From contig CAJHNH020000721.1 in NCBI GenBank assembly GCA_905116865.2, positions 87,782 through 151,781 of the forward strand: DNA of 64,000 bases. The letters are read 5' to 3'. Positions 44,511 through 57,348 of the stretch are shown here, piece by piece. How positions within the stretch are numbered: position 1 is the stretch's first letter; each line of letters starts with the position of its first letter. Below the pieces are notes generated by a model. The model made no database searches. It worked only from the letters and a program-made list of their open reading frames with translations, and had not been told where the DNA came from. The translations under genes were made by a program, and so were the position numbers. The stretch comes from Candidula unifasciata (lineage: Eukaryota; Mollusca; Gastropoda; Stylommatophora; Geomitridae).

Positions 44511-45130
44511 TTTTCCTAGGCATTTTATGGTAGAAGTAGAATAAAGACAAATAAGTGGTTATTACGGATTACCAGTGCGGAAGCACAAATAGATGATTAG
44601 GGTCTGAGGAGTATGGCACTGCAAGGAGTTACCAGGGGATCTGGCCAACGCTCAACACTCAAGGAAAAGGTGGATGTACAATCAGACAGTTACTGGTACC
44701 ATCAGAATTAGAACTCTTAGCTTGCTGCTGAATATAAGGAACCTAGCACTCGTGGAAGTGTCCAAAGTGCTGTTGATTCCTAATTGAGCATTCCATATCA
44801 TTCAACATTTACAATGACCTATTTCTTCATGATGATTGCTGATGTGATATTGATGTTCATACAAAATGTTTTAATGTTACAACTTCATATCTTATTGAAA
44901 AAGTGGGTTCCAGGGGCATCCACTTCATGACATTTGTGATTGTCAGGTGTGAAATAAATTGTTTACTTTTATGTCTGCTGTTTGTTTTCTCTCCCCCCCC
45001 CCCCCCCCCAACCCATTAAACAAAATTTCTTCTCAGTCCATCATCCTTCATGATGTACATTCTTCTTCACCTTTTCTTCTTCTTCTTCCGTTCATCTTTC
45101 TCATGTGTCTCGTTGAATTATTCTTTTGCA
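44511..45130. other. nothing recognised
   Basis: Nonrepetitive DNA with a C16 run near 44994-45009. No gene recognised. Confidence 0.45.
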
Positions 45131-45132
45131 TA

Positions 45133-45283
<151 letters not shown>

Positions 45284-45289
45284 ATGTGT

Positions 45290-47455
45290 TCTTCAGTATG
45301 CATGTTTCTGTGCATCAGTATGCGTGACTTTGCATCGGCTTGCATGTTTTTGTGCATCAGTACCCATGTCTCAATACGTCAATATGCATGTTTATGTGCA
45401 TCAATATGTATGTTCTTATGTTTCAGTATGCATGTTTCTGTGCATCAGTATGCATGTCTCTACATGTCAATAGGCAAATTTCTCTTCATCAGTATGCATG
45501 TTTCTGTGCATCAGTATGCTTGACTGTGCATCAGTATTCATGTTTCTGTGCATCAGTATGCTTGACTGTGCATCAGTATTCATATTTCTGTGCATCAGTA
45601 TGCTTGACTGTGCATCAGTATGCATGTCTCTACACGTCAACAGGCATATTTATGTGCATCAATATGCATGTTTCTGTGCATCAGTATGCATGTTTATGTG
45701 CATAGGTATGCACATCTCTGAGCATAGGTATGCACGTCTTTGTGGACCAGTATATGTGTGTATGTGCGTCACTATACATGTTTTTGTGGACCAGTATACA
45801 TGTGTATGTGCGTCACTATGCATGCCTCTGTGCGTCTGTATGCATGTCTCTGTGGACCAGTATACATGTGTATGTGCGTCACTATGCATGCCTCTGTGCA
45901 TCTGTATGCATGTCTCTGTGAACCAGTATACATGTGTATGTGCGTCACTATGCATGCCTCTGTGGACCAGTATACATGTCTTTGTGCGTTGGTATGCATG
46001 TCTCTGTGGACCAGTATACATGTCTTTGTGCGTTGGTATGCATGCCTCTGTGGACCAGTATACATGTCTTTGTGCGTTGGTATGCATGCCTCTGTGGACC
46101 AGTATACATGTCTTTGTGCGTTGGTATGCATGCCTCTGTGGACCAGTATACATGTCTTTGTGCGTCGGTATGCATGTCTCTGTGGACCAGTATACATGTC
46201 TTTGTGCGTTGGTATGCATGTCTCTGTGGACCACTATACATGTCTTTGTGCGTTGGTATGCATGTCTCTGTGGACCAGTATACATGTCTTTGTGCGTTGG
46301 TATGCATGCCTCTGTGGACCAGTATACATGTGTTTGTGCGTTGGTATGCATGCCTCTGTGGACCAGTATACATGTCTTTGTGCGTTGTATGCATGTCTCT
46401 GTGGACCAGTATACATGTCTTTGTGCGTTGGTATGCATGCCTCTGTGGACCAGTATACATGTCTTTGTGCGTTGGTATGCATGCCTCTGTGGACCAGTAT
46501 ACATGTCTTTGTGCGTTGGTATGCATGCCTCTGTGGACCAGTATACATGTCTTTGTGCGTTGGTATGCATGCCTCTGTGGACCAGTATACATGTCTTTGT
46601 GCGTTGGTATGCATGCCTCTGTGGACCAGTATACATGTCTTTGTGCGTTGGTATGCATGTCTCTGTGGACCAGTATACATGTCTTTGTGCGTTGGTATGC
46701 ATGTCTCTGTGGACCAGTATACATGTCTTTGTGCGTTGGTATGCATGTCTCTGTGGACCAGTATACATGTCTTTGTGCGTTGGTATGCATGCCTCTGTGG
46801 ACCAGTATACATGTCTTTGTGCGTTGGTATGCATGCCTCTGTGGACCAGTATACATGTCTTTGTGCGTTGGTATGCATGTCTCTGTGGACCAGTATACAT
46901 GTCTTTGTGCGTTGGTATGCATGCCTCTGTGGACCAGTATACATGTCTTTGTGCGTTGGTATGCATGCCTCTGTGGACCAGTATGCATGTCTCTGTGGAC
47001 CAGTATACATGTCTTTGTGCGTTGGTATGCATGCCTCTGTGGACCAGTATACATGTCTTTGTGCGTTGGTATGCATGCCTCTGTGGACCAGTATACATGT
47101 CTTTGTGCGTTGGTATGCATGCCTCTGTGGACCAGTATACATGTCTTTGTGCGTTGGTATGCATGCCTCTGTGGACCAGTATACATGTCTTTGTGTGTGG
47201 TATGCATGTCTCTGTGGACCAGTATACATGTCTTTGTGCGTTGGTATGCATGCCTCTGTGGACCAGTATACATGTCTTTGTGCGTTGGTATGCATGCCTC
47301 TGTGGACCAGTATACATGTCTTTGTGCGTTGGTATGCATGCCTCTGTGGACCAGTATACATGTCTTTGTGCGTTGGTATGCATGCCTCTGTGGACCAGTA
47401 TACATGTCTTTGTGCGTCGGTATGCATGTCTCTGTGGACCAGTATGTCTTAAGTG
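45290..47455. repeat. 22/44-bp dimeric higher-order minisatellite
   Basis: Left part (45290-45960): diverged 22-bp monomers such as GCATGTTTCTGTGCATCAGT plus AT. Right part (45960-47450): about 34 near-identical 44-bp units, each a pair of related 22-mers, GCCTCTGTGGACCAGTATAC plus AT and GTCTTTGTGCGTTGGTATGC plus AT. Since 44 is not a multiple of three and no stop exists in the unit, long frames are open on both strands (up to 731 and 574 codons). I regard these as artefacts. Confidence 0.96.
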
Positions 47456-47769
47456 CGTCAGTATGCCCGCCTATGTACGTCACTATGCATGCCTCTTTGC
47501 GTCAGAACGCTTCAGTCTCAAGTGCCATATCTTACCTTCTCCTCATGCGTTGGTTTGTATGTTTCCCTGCTTTCAGTTTTTTTTTTTTAAATTAATCTGT
47601 ATATTTCATCAGAAACAGTTTGCTGTCAGTAAAAAACAAGACCATGTGCCAATCATCAGAAAACTAAGGCTAAAGCTGAAGAAACTAAAATAGGCTCTAA
47701 TAAATATCAATCTAGATTTGGCAATGCTTAAATATAATCAAGAAATCAGAAGAAGATACACCATTAAGG
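47456..47769. other. nothing recognised
   Basis: Flank of the 44-bp array, with a T run near 47579-47588. From about 47690 the sequence resembles degenerate LINE DNA but is not classifiable. Confidence 0.4.
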
Positions 47770-47880
47770 TTAGTTGTGTATCCTTTACAGGACGTCGCAG
47801 AACATACCCCAACAGGCCTTGGCTGTTGTCTGGTTTTTCTAGGCAAATTTACGTCCAGTAGTTTAGATACACCATAACTG
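47770..47880 (-). mobile_element. SINE family D body fragment
   Basis: GTTAGTTGTGTATCCTTTAC, GACGTCGCAGAAC, CTGGTTTTTCTAGGCAAATT and CCAGTAGTTT are the reverse of the body end at 9320-9415 and match 58744-58840. Confidence 0.8.
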
Positions 47881-48089
47881 GTTCAAAATAAATATAGTGC
47901 TGTTGTAAAGATAAGCAGTACAGATTAAGAGTGGCAAATGTTAAAAGAGTCATTACAACAGACATCAAAAGAAGTATTACCAGAAGTAGACAGCGAAGAA
48001 GAAAATGGATGAAGAGGAAATTTTACATCTGATGGAAATCGGAGGAAAAAATAAATACAACATAGATGAATATAAAAGAATACATAGAG

Positions 48090-48580
48090 ATCATCATCAT
48101 CAGTTCTCGTTATGCCTAATGGCACATGAGGCTTCAGAGAGGATTTTCCATGCTTTCCTGTCCTGTGCAATCTTCAGTGCAGTTTATCATGTCAAAGATG
48201 CGGCACTCAGGTCACTTTACATTGTTCGTCTCCATGTTGTTTTTGGGCGCCCCTGTTTTCTCTTTACCTCTGGTGTCCATGTGAGAGCTGTTTTGGCAGG
48301 TATATCAGGATTCATTCTCATAAATTGGCCAAGCCATTTCCATCTTCTCTTGGTTATGATACTGTCAAAAGTTTGTTGGTTAGTGACTTGAAGTAGTTTA
48401 GTGTTTGAGATTTTATCTGGCCAGAAAATTTTGATAATTCTACGTAGACATGTGTGGTGGAAGATGGACAGCTTGTGTGCATCCTTGGCTCTCCTACACA
48501 AAGAGTGAATAACACCAGAAACCATTAGAATGATCACAGAAAGTACAAGTGAAAAAGCAAGTTCAAACAACTGCAAAACT
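48090..48580 (-). mobile_element. LINE 3' end (CLRRIIKIFWPDKI family)
   Basis: The minus frame 48217-48576 encodes FHHTCLRRIIKIFWPDKISN, KRRWKWLGQFMRMN and KRKQGRPKTTWRRTM. The 3' tail is the CAT repeat at 48092-48103. A C-terminal RT tail, related to but distinct from the 26-kb LINE. Confidence 0.87.
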
Positions 48581-49605
48581 AGCTCTGCAAAAGCTAGAGC
48601 TCAGGAAAAATACACAGAAGCTAATAGGAAGTTGGGAGGCTAAAAAGGGCAGATAAAATAAGAGAGACAAGAGAGAAAGAGAATCCTTAAAAACTAAATA
48701 AATACTATCTTGATAAACGTAAGTGAATCACGGACAGTTGGTAGAATAGTGAACACATTTTTTGGGGGAAGCTGTGGAGATGTGGTTTTATAGAGGAATG
48801 GTGAGAATACACAAGTTAGTATGTGTATTGTGTATAACTTGTGTTATTGAATACAAGATAGACTGCAAGACCACATCAACAGTTTAAACTCAGCATGCAG
48901 TAAAAACATGAAGATAAATGAAAACAAAACCGAAACAATGCAAGTTAGTAGAACCCCTGCCCGACGACACACACAGTGAATGGTTCTCTGAATCAAGTTA
49001 GGGAGTTTAAATATCTAGGAAGTATGATCACAGAAGATGGTAGAATTGACAGAGAATTAAAAACCAGATGTCAGAAAGCAAGTGCACTTATATACCAATT
49101 GTCACCATTATTATGACATCCAAGCATAACTATGAGTGCAAAGAGACCGATTATTAACAGCATATTCATTCCAACATAAAGCTACCAGTGCCAAACATGG
49201 ACACTATCTAAAGCCCATAAACGCAAAATCACCATCTGCAAGAAAAAGTGCCTGAGAAAAGCAGCCAACCTAACCATCCGAGATCGCGTTAGTAATGAAA
49301 CTATCAGGTAAACTGTGGGAACGACACCTTGTACTAGATTCATCGAGAAACAGCAGATCAAGTGGTTTGGCCATCTCGTTAGAATGCAGCAAGATCAAAT
49401 ACCATCACAAGCACTACATCTCAGATGATCACCTACAAGAGCAAGAGGACGGCCACGGATATATGGATCGACAACATTAAAGACACCCTACGCCGTCAGG
49501 GCACGACAATAGCCAGTGGCAGCCAACGTGCACTGGATCGCAAATTATTCGTCCCCACGTCCCTTAACGGCAGAAGTGGTTTATGGTGATGATGATGATG
49601 ATGAG
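48581..49605 (+). mobile_element. LINE mosaic with GATGAT tail
   Basis: Pieces on the + strand: EMWFYRGMVRI-like (48778-48810), RLQDHINSLNSACSKNMKIN (48858-48917), EFKYLGSMITEDGRIDREL (49007-49060), CQTWTLSKAHKRKI (49195) and KWFGHLVRMQQDQ (about 49358). It ends in a GATGAT repeat (49587-49605). The fragments come from at least two LINE families joined together. No intact frame. Confidence 0.8.
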
Positions 49606-49900
49606 AATACACTGGATAGACATTAAGTGTAATGAAGATGTCTTGAAAGAAATTGACTCCCAAAGAAAACTGATTGCCTATATCAGAAAGAGACAATCTA
49701 CAATGTTTGGTCATGTGATGAGAAGGAGAAAACTGGAGTACCTCGCGACAGAAGGAAAGTTGGAGGGGAAACGAGGTAAAGAAGAGTGAAAGAAAAGATG
49801 CTGGACAGTTTGGCATAATGGCACGGAGGATCATCTGTATCAGAGTTTCTTAGAAGTAGACGAGACAGACGGTTGTGGTAGACATGACTGCCAATGCAAC
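49606..49900 (+). mobile_element. LINE-B 3' fragment (+)
   Basis: RIHWIDIKCNEDVLKEIDSQ, RKLIAYIRKRQSTMFGHVM and RRRKLEYLATEGKLEGKRGK match the LINE-B tails at 13.2, 18.2 and 24.9 kb. It directly follows the GATGAT tail of the preceding LINE, so one element probably inserted into the other. Confidence 0.85.
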
Positions 49901-49979
49901 ACGGTATGGACTTTAAGAAAATCTCGTCATCTCTCTATACACAGCTTGCCCTCCCTATATTTCCATGCATGATTGTTGA

Positions 49980-50085
49980 ATGGCACCTTTCCATCTTTCC
50001 AGACCATAGTGTTATATTGCGCTTTGAGGAGGCATGAGACTCACAGCCCATAGCAATGGCAAGTGTGACTAGCAAGACCCGCCTC
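49980..50085 (-). repeat. dispersed repeat, inverted partner of 5535-5640
   Basis: TGGCACCTTTCCATCTTTCC, GAGGAGGCATGAGACTCACA and GTGTGACTAGCAAGACC match the reverse complement of 5535-5640. Confidence 0.75.
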
Positions 50086-50129
50086 CGTTAAGAAAGGACT
50101 TTTACAATTATAGCATAGAATTTCAGGAC

Positions 50130-50560
50130 CATTGTTGTCAACATTTGAGTTTAGTGCGTTTCTTCTCAGACACATCCTTTCTGCAATCCTTTACTCTAAT
50201 TTCCTTGCAAATGCGCTCCCTCCACACAACACGGTCCATAGAATATTGTTTCCACGAGTCCACCTCAATACCTGTATCATTTATGTCCTGCTTGCACACA
50301 TATTTCTATCGCAGTAGAGGTCAGCCTCGACATTTCTATACATAAGTGTTTACCTTCTCCTGGCTCTCCCCCTATACAGCACTCTAAGGGTTTCTCTGCC
50401 ATCTCTGAGCCTCAGTCTCAAAGACATCACTTCTGTCCGAGTCTAAATACTTTTGTGTTTCTGCCCAGTTCAATTCTGATGTCTCGCCCTTGTCATAAAT
50501 CTCCCGCTCTTTCGTGTCTCAATCTGGTAATCTTAGTTTCAGCTTCATAGCAAAAGGGGT
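50130..50560 (-). mobile_element. probable LINE tail remnant
   Basis: A minus frame around 50190-50300 reads YVCKQDINDTGIEVDSWKQY and SMDRVVWRERICK, a G-x-DSW-x-DR-W-RERI pattern as found at the C-termini of LINE RTs. Everything around it is broken by stops. Confidence 0.5.
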
Positions 50561-50738
50561 AACCCCATAGTTGCTCCGCTCCTGTGCCAACAAAAAAAAC
50601 ACAAAATGTTTATCACAGTTCAAATGAAATCCACAGCTCATAGTGTCACGCTATGCACTCAACTCAGAAGCTGTGCAACGAAACTATATCCATCCAGTCC
50701 ACAAACGGAGCACAAATGCAACTGCCACCGTCTCGCAG

Positions 50739-50770
<32 letters not shown>

Positions 50771-51969
50771 CAATTGCCACGGTTAAATAAAGTGGCCGTG
50801 CCTAGCGTCCATTTTGACCTGAAGAATTATATGAGGATTAAAAAACGGTCACCCCAGCAGTACCCTCACTATTAGCTGGGGAAGGGACTTAGGACATTAC
50901 ATCCATCAGCAAGCGTCACCATTTTCGTGTCTCAGCTATAGCTCTCAACATCGCTTTGTTTGTGTGTCAATGTCTCCATGTCACACAGTTTAGAACTTTT
51001 GTCTTGAACGTTCTCGTTGTTTCTCTCAATGGCCAACCATGTCTGCACCACCTTATCTCTCCAATCTCTTTGCTGGAACTAGTTTAACCCGTCTGCCTTG
51101 TCCTGTCTTCCAAACATTGTTCAACCATGTCTGTCCACTTTCTTTGCTCAAACTGATCCATACTCCCCCCCCCCACTCTCTCTCTCTCTCTCTTTTATTT
51201 TTCTTTCTCTCTTCCTTAAGCCGCCCCGTCACGATGTCACTGCCTGACAAATTAAGAGATATAAGAAACGCATGTTAGACAGTTGCGTGTATGATGATTG
51301 AGGCACTAAGAAGAGCAGAACATTGTATCTCCCTTAACACCTGAAGTGGTAAAGGAAGAAAGAGAACTTATTGTTATTCATTCTACAGCAACCATACCAG
51401 TGCGTGCATATCGAACGGGACCTGCAGGATCTGACTACCCTTCTCTTTCTCTCTGGCACACACCCACATATGCGCACATATTGTGATGACAATTGAAGAC
51501 AAGAACAAAATATCAGCCTCGGGGGTAATTAACAGGTAAACAAAACAAACAGACCTAAACTGCAACTAAAGCAGCGCCACGGGAACGCTCACAATCACAA
51601 ACTAAGTTAAAGAATGTGAATAAACAGGTCTGCACAAATTCCAGGGAGATAATTATGCCAGCATGATGAAGCTGTTTAAGTTGTTTATATCCCTTGGATA
51701 ATATTTTGTGCAGTACGCTAAAAGGTGATTCAGATTATTACTCAACCTCTTCACAGACGGTTCTGTGACACACAGGATCGGCTGCATTTAGAAAGTTAGA
51801 ACATATCACGTCCCTATTTTCATTTAGGCCTTCTCTTCCCGCAGCTAAACTTTAGCATCGATATTCAGTTATAGACCATAAACACACAAATTATAGAATA
51901 TCCCCCATTTTTGGGGCCGCCCTTTGTATCTGTAGATGTTGACGGTGCTTAAATATGGCTATTCCTTAT
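50561..51969. other. intergenic, nothing recognised
   Basis: It contains an A-run of about 30 near 50743-50770 and a C10/CT stretch at 51166-51192. No gene recognised. Confidence 0.45.
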
Positions 51970-53890
51970 GTCCTTCTTAGGACGTTATTTTTTGTTATTT
52001 GAAGCCCCACTCTGGCTTTTGCCAGGGGCCGCAATATAGGCAGGTCTTCATTATGGCCAAATGTCTGAACGCGGTTTCTGGGACCTCTCCACGGTGATCC
52101 TCATCCGCATGGTGGCACTTTGTGTCATCGGGTGTTTATCGCTTGTGTGATGTCCTGGTGGGGTAAAAAGCCAATCCAAATATGGCTTTTTTGTCGTACG
52201 TCCTTCTTAGGACTTTATTTTTTGTTATTTGAAGCCCCACTCTGGCTTTTGCCAGGGGCCGCAATATAGGCAGGTCATCATTATGGCCAAATGTCTGAAC
52301 GCGGTTTCTGGGACCTCTCCACGGTGATCCTCATCCGCATGGTGGCACTTTGTGTCATCGGGTGTTTATCGCTTGTGTGATGTCCTGGTGGGGTAAAAAA
52401 GCCAATCCAAATATGGCTTTTATTGCTTTCTTATCCTTACGTCATTTTTAGGACGTAATTTTTTTGTTATTTGAAGCCCCACTCTGGCTTTTGCCAGGGG
52501 CCGCAATATAGGCAGGCCATAAATATGGCCAATTGTCTGAACGCGGTTTCTGGGACCTCTCCACGGTGATCCTCACCCCCATGGTGGCACTTTGTGTCAT
52601 CGGGTGTTTATCGCTTGTGTGATGTCCTGGTGGGGTAGAAAGTCAGTCAGTCAGTCAAATATGGCTTCAATAAATGAAGTCCTTACGCCCTTTTCAGGAC
52701 GTAATTTTTTGTTACTTGAATCCCCACTCTGGCTTTTGCCAGGGGCCGCAATATAGGCAGGCCATAAATATGGCCAATTGTCTGAACGCGGTTTCTGGGA
52801 CCTCTCCACGGTGATCCTCATCCACATGGTGGCACTTTGTGTCATCGGGTGTTTATCGCTTGTGTGATGTCCTGGTGGGGTAGAAATTCATTCATTCATT
52901 CATTCAAATATGGCTTGAACGTATAGGTTTTTCGTCCTCTTATTGACGAAATTTTTTGTTATTTGAAGTCCCACCATGGCTTTTTACAGGGGCCGCAATA
53001 TAGGCAGGCCATAAATATGGCCAATTGTCTGAACGCGGTTTCTGGGACCTCTCCACGGCGATCCTCATCCACATGGTGCCACTTTGTGTCATCGGGTGTT
53101 TATCGCTTGTGTGATGTCCTGGTGGGGTAGAAATTCAGTCAGTCAAATATGGCTTATACTTTTATCATTAACTACAAGCTTACCTAGCAATAGGTGTTAC
53201 GTCCTTTTTAGGACGAAATTTTTTGTTATTTGAAGCCCCACCCTGGCTTTTGCCAGGGGCCGCAATATAGGCAGGCCATAAATATGGCCAATTGTCTGAA
53301 CTCGGTTTCTGGGACCTCTCCACGGCGATCCTCATTAACATGGTGGCACTTTGTGTCATCGGGTGTTTATCGCTTGTGTGATGTCCTAGTGGGGTAGAAA
53401 AGTCAGTCAAATACGGCTTTTTTTAAAGAAATATACTTCTCGTCCCTTTTAGGACGAAATTTTTCGTAATTGAAGCCCTACTCTGGCTTTTGCCGGGGGT
53501 CGCAATATAGCCCGGCCATAAATATGGCCTAAAGGCTGAACGCGGTTTCTGGGACCTCTCCACGGTGATCCTCACCCACATGGTAGGCACATTGTGTCAT
53601 TGGGTGTATCGCTTGTGTGATGTCCTGGTGGGGTAGAAAGTCAGTCAAATATGGCCTTACTTCTCGTCTTTTTTAGGATGAAATTTTTAGTTTTTTAAAG
53701 CCCTATTCTGGCTTTTGCCAGGGGCCACAATATAGCCCGGCCATAAATATGGCCTTAAGGCTGAACGCGGTTTCTGGGACCTCTCCACGGTGATCCTCAC
53801 CAACATGGTGGTACATTGTGTCATCGGGTGTTTATCGCTTGTGTGATGTCCTGGTGGGTTAGAAAGTCAGTTATTCAGTCAAATATGGCC
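51970..53890. repeat. tandem array of a 240-bp repeat, eight units
   Basis: Each unit has a core of about 185 bp (GTTATTTGAAGCCCCACTCT, TTTTGCCAGGGGCCGCAATA, CGGTTTCTGGGACCTCTCCA, GTTTATCGCTTGTGTGATGT) and a variable spacer with TATGGCTT, TTTTAGGACG and sometimes CAGT or CATT microsatellites (52638-52660, 52889-52907). Spacing is 232-271 bp. A lone copy split by a hAT element lies at 23679-25730, and a worn copy near 54735-54860. Confidence 0.94.
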
Positions 53891-53891
53891 T

Positions 53892-54105
53892 TGCCCGGCT
53901 CGCTAGCATAGTTCGTTAAAGCTGACTTCGCGGCGATCGGGTGACGAACTCACTGTGGTCCGGGTTCACGCCCGGGTGTAGGTAGAAGAGCCACATTTCT
54001 CCCAGATTTACGGCACCTATCGTGGAACCAAGGCCGAAGGGTTGCGTTATCCATAGTACCAAGACAACGGGTTAACAACTCGTGGTTTCTGGATACTTTA
54101 AAAAA
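53892..54105 (+). mobile_element. tRNA-derived SINE, family A, copy 2
   Basis: GCCCGGCTCGCTAGCATAGT (A-box region) and GGTCCGGGTTCACGCCCGGG (B-box) are followed by CACATTTCTCCCAGATTTAC and AAGGCCGAAGGGTT, the reverse of 8315-8602. It directly abuts the end of the 240-bp array. Confidence 0.83.
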
Positions 54106-55136
54106 CAAATATGGCCTTGTTGGCATCTGATGGTTCTGGGTTTGAACATGAAACGCAGCGTTTCTCAAACTTTTCGAAGCGTTGAATGATGTTTTTTCAT
54201 TATCTTCTGATGTTTATGGGAAGTTTAGTTAACTGTCCCTCAGACCACCTGAAGGGTGCTCCTGTGTCTATTTTTTTTTTTAAATGTAAGCGTTAAGAAT
54301 GCATTGCAGTCTTGCCAATGGCATTGTTTTCTGAATACACCAGCATCCACAACTCGTTTTGGCTTCCTTCATGGTATTTCTGTTTTAAACCGCTGTCTTC
54401 GCCGATCTCAAGCAGATTTTGAAATATTCTTGATTATTGGCGAAGCACCCTTGGCATACGCTCGAGGCACCCCTGGTATACGCTCAGGGCACCCTTGGCA
54501 TACGCTCAGGGCATCACTGGGTGCCCCGGAACCCAGTTTGAGAACCGCTGCTGAAACTAGACTGAATTTTTGTTTTAAACGACTTTGGTTCCCAGGTCAA
54601 ATTATCATAAAGTGGACACCAAGAAATATTCATAGAAGTAAAGTCGGCTGCTAACATGTTGATCACATCACTTCCCCAGTACCCACTGGTTTGTTAAACT
54701 TTACGGTCCCACTGGGTTTTGTATGCCTAATTTCGTCCTAAAATAGGAAGCAATGTTTTGTTACTTTAAATCACCACCCGGCTGTCGTCGAGGGCCCTAA
54801 TAGAACCTAACGGTTAATGGGGTTTCTATGAATTGTGCCAGGGTGATTCTCATCAATATTAATTTTTCCCCACTTAAATATTTCCATAAAATGTGTTAGC
54901 CACTTGCTGTTTTGTAGAAATAAAAAACTGAATTAAAAACCTTCTGAATTTGCTCAGATGTTTATGGTCCTATCTGGCATGCACACTGTGGGAACTGCAG
55001 AGTACATATTTTAGGCTTTTGGTAGTTGAGCCTGCAGTATTCTGTTCTTAGACGGGACATTTTTGTATATTGTTTTATCTTGAGTCTGTTGATAGGGTCT
55101 TGTGGATGTTTACTGTCGGTCTGTTGTTTCCACACT
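54106..55136. other. intergenic with SINE B remnant
   Basis: A short 28-bp-like repeat (CTTGGCATACGCTCAGGGCA, three copies) is at 54448-54515. 54560-54700 is a worn family B SINE body (GAAGTAAAGTCGGCTGCTAA, TTGATCACATCA). 54735-54860 is a worn 240-bp repeat unit. No gene seen. Confidence 0.5.
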
Positions 55137-55205
55137 TCCACAGTGGTGTAGTGGCTAGACGCTCGCCTGGCGGCCTGAAGGTCTGAGGCTCGAATCCGCA
55201 CCGGG
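55137..55205 (+). mobile_element. tRNA-like SINE head
   Basis: CAGTGGTGTAGTGGCTAGAC (A-box) and TGAGGCTCGAATCCGC (B-box) are at tRNA-like spacing. It resembles the family B heads. A true tRNA is unlikely: the stem pairing is poor and no body follows. Confidence 0.6.
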
Positions 55206-55389
55206 GAGTTTTAAAGCATATTCAACAATAGTACAGGAGGCAGAAGGATGTGGACATTAATGTGGACAAATGTCGAAGGCTTGGATTATAAAAGAACCAG
55301 TGATAAATATTAAGAAAGTCACTTTCCTGATATATTTCCCGAACCTACTCGTTATGGTCGCACGCACCTTTGCAGCAGTTCACACAGTT

Positions 55390-57348
55390 ACCAAATATTC
55401 TGCACGATTAGTCTACGCATGTTTATAGAATAGTCTGCACAATTAATCTACACTTGTTTATACAATAGTCTGCACAATTAGTCTACACTTGTTTATACAA
55501 TAGTCTGCACAATTAGTCTACACTTGTTTATACAATAGTCTATTAGTCACACTTGTTTATACAATAGTCTGCACAAGTCTAGTCTGTCACAATTAGTCTA
55601 CACTTGTTTAGTCTGCACAATAGTCTACACTTGTTTAGTCTACACTGTTCAATTAGTCTACACTTGGTTATACAATAGTCAATTGCACAATTATCTACAC
55701 TTGTTTATACAATAGTCTGTTCAATTAGTCTACACTTGTTTATACAATAGTCTGCACAATTAGTCTACACTTGTTTTTACAATACAATAGTCTACACTTG
55801 TTTATCAATTAGTCTACACTTGTGTTTATACAATAGTCTGCACAATTAGTCTAGTCTACACTTGTTTATACAATAGTCTGTTTCATTAGTCAATTAGTCT
55901 ACACTACACTTGTTTATACAATAGTCTGCACAATTAGTCTACACTTGTTTATACAATAGTCTGCACAATTACTTGTTTATACAATAGTCTTGTTTAGTCT
56001 ACACTTGTTTATACAATGGTCTGCACAATTAGTCTACACTTGTTTATACAATAGTCTGTTCAATTAGTCTACACTTGTTTATACAATAGTCTGCACAATT
56101 AGTCTACACTTGTTTATACAATAGTCTGCACAATTAGTCTACACTTGTTTATACAATAGTCTGCACAATTAGTCTACACTTGTTTATACAATAGTCTGCA
56201 CAATTAGTCTACACTTGTTTATACAATGGTCTGCACAATTAGTCTACACTTGTTTATACAATAGTCTGCACAATTAGTCTACACTTGTTTATACAATGGT
56301 CTGCACAATTAGTCTACGCTTGTTTATACAATAGTATGCTCAATTAGTCTACACTTGTTTATACAATAGTCTGTTCAATTAGTCTACACTTGTTTATACA
56401 ATAGTCTGTACAATTAGTCTACACTTGTTTATACAATAGTCTATACAATTAGTCTACACTTGTTTATACAATAGTCTATACAATTAGTCTACACTTGTTT
56501 ATACAATAGTCTGCACAATTAGTCTACACTTGTTTATACAATGGTCTGCACAATTAGTCTACACTTGTTTATACAATAGTCTGTTCAATTAGTCTACACT
56601 TGTTTATACAATAGTCTGTTCAATTAGTCTACACTTGTTTATACAATAGTCTGCACAATTAGTCTACACTTGTTTATACAATAGTCTATACAATTAGTCT
56701 ACACTTGTTTATACAATAGTCTGCACAATTAGTCTACACTTGTTTATGCAATAGTCTGTTCAATTAGTCTACACTTGTTTATACAATAGTCTATACAATT
56801 AGTCTACACTTGTTTATACAATAGTCTGCACAATTAGTCTACACTTGTTTATACAATAGTCTATACAATTAGTCTACACTTGTTTATACAATAGTCTGCA
56901 CAATTAGTCTACACTTGTTTATACAATAGTCTGCACAATTAGTCTACACTTGTTTATACAATAGTCTATACAATTAGTCTACACTTGTTTATACAATAGT
57001 CTGCACAATAAATCTACACTTGTTTATACAATAGTCTGCACAATAAATCTACACTTGTTTATACAATAGTCTGCACAATAAATCTACACTTGTTTATACT
57101 ACTTGCACAATTTATACACTACACTTGTTTATACAATAGTCTGCACAATTAGTCTACACTTGTTTATACAATAGTCTATACAATTAGTCTACACTTGTTT
57201 ATACAATAGTCTGCACAATAAATCTACACTTGTTTATACAATAGTCTATACAATTAGTCTACACTTGTTTATACAATAGTCTATACAATTAGTCTACACT
57301 TGTTTATACAATAGTCTATACAATTAGTGCACACTTGTTTACACATAG
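55390..57348. repeat. 35-bp satellite array, about 55 copies
   Basis: Unit ACAATAGTCTGCACAATTAG plus TCTACACTTGTTTAT. Variants GTTC and TATA replace GCAC. The left edge (55390-56000) has scrambled and partial units; the centre (56000-57000) is very regular. Confidence 0.97.

Noticed and set aside
40808..44550. His/Thr/Tyr-rich open frames of up to 355 codons on the minus strand
   Set aside because: Artefacts of the 26-28-bp minisatellite; all three frames are open at once.
45498..47693. 731-codon open frame (and 574, 570, 553, 511-codon frames)
   Set aside because: They come entirely from the 44-bp repeat, which has no stop codons; frames are open on both strands and codon content follows the repeat, not a protein.
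55137..55205. True tRNA gene
   Set aside because: A and B boxes are present but acceptor and anticodon stems do not pair well; best read as a SINE head.
55390..57348. CRISPR-like array of short direct repeats
   Set aside because: Repeats are contiguous with no unique spacers; it is a satellite in an animal genome.
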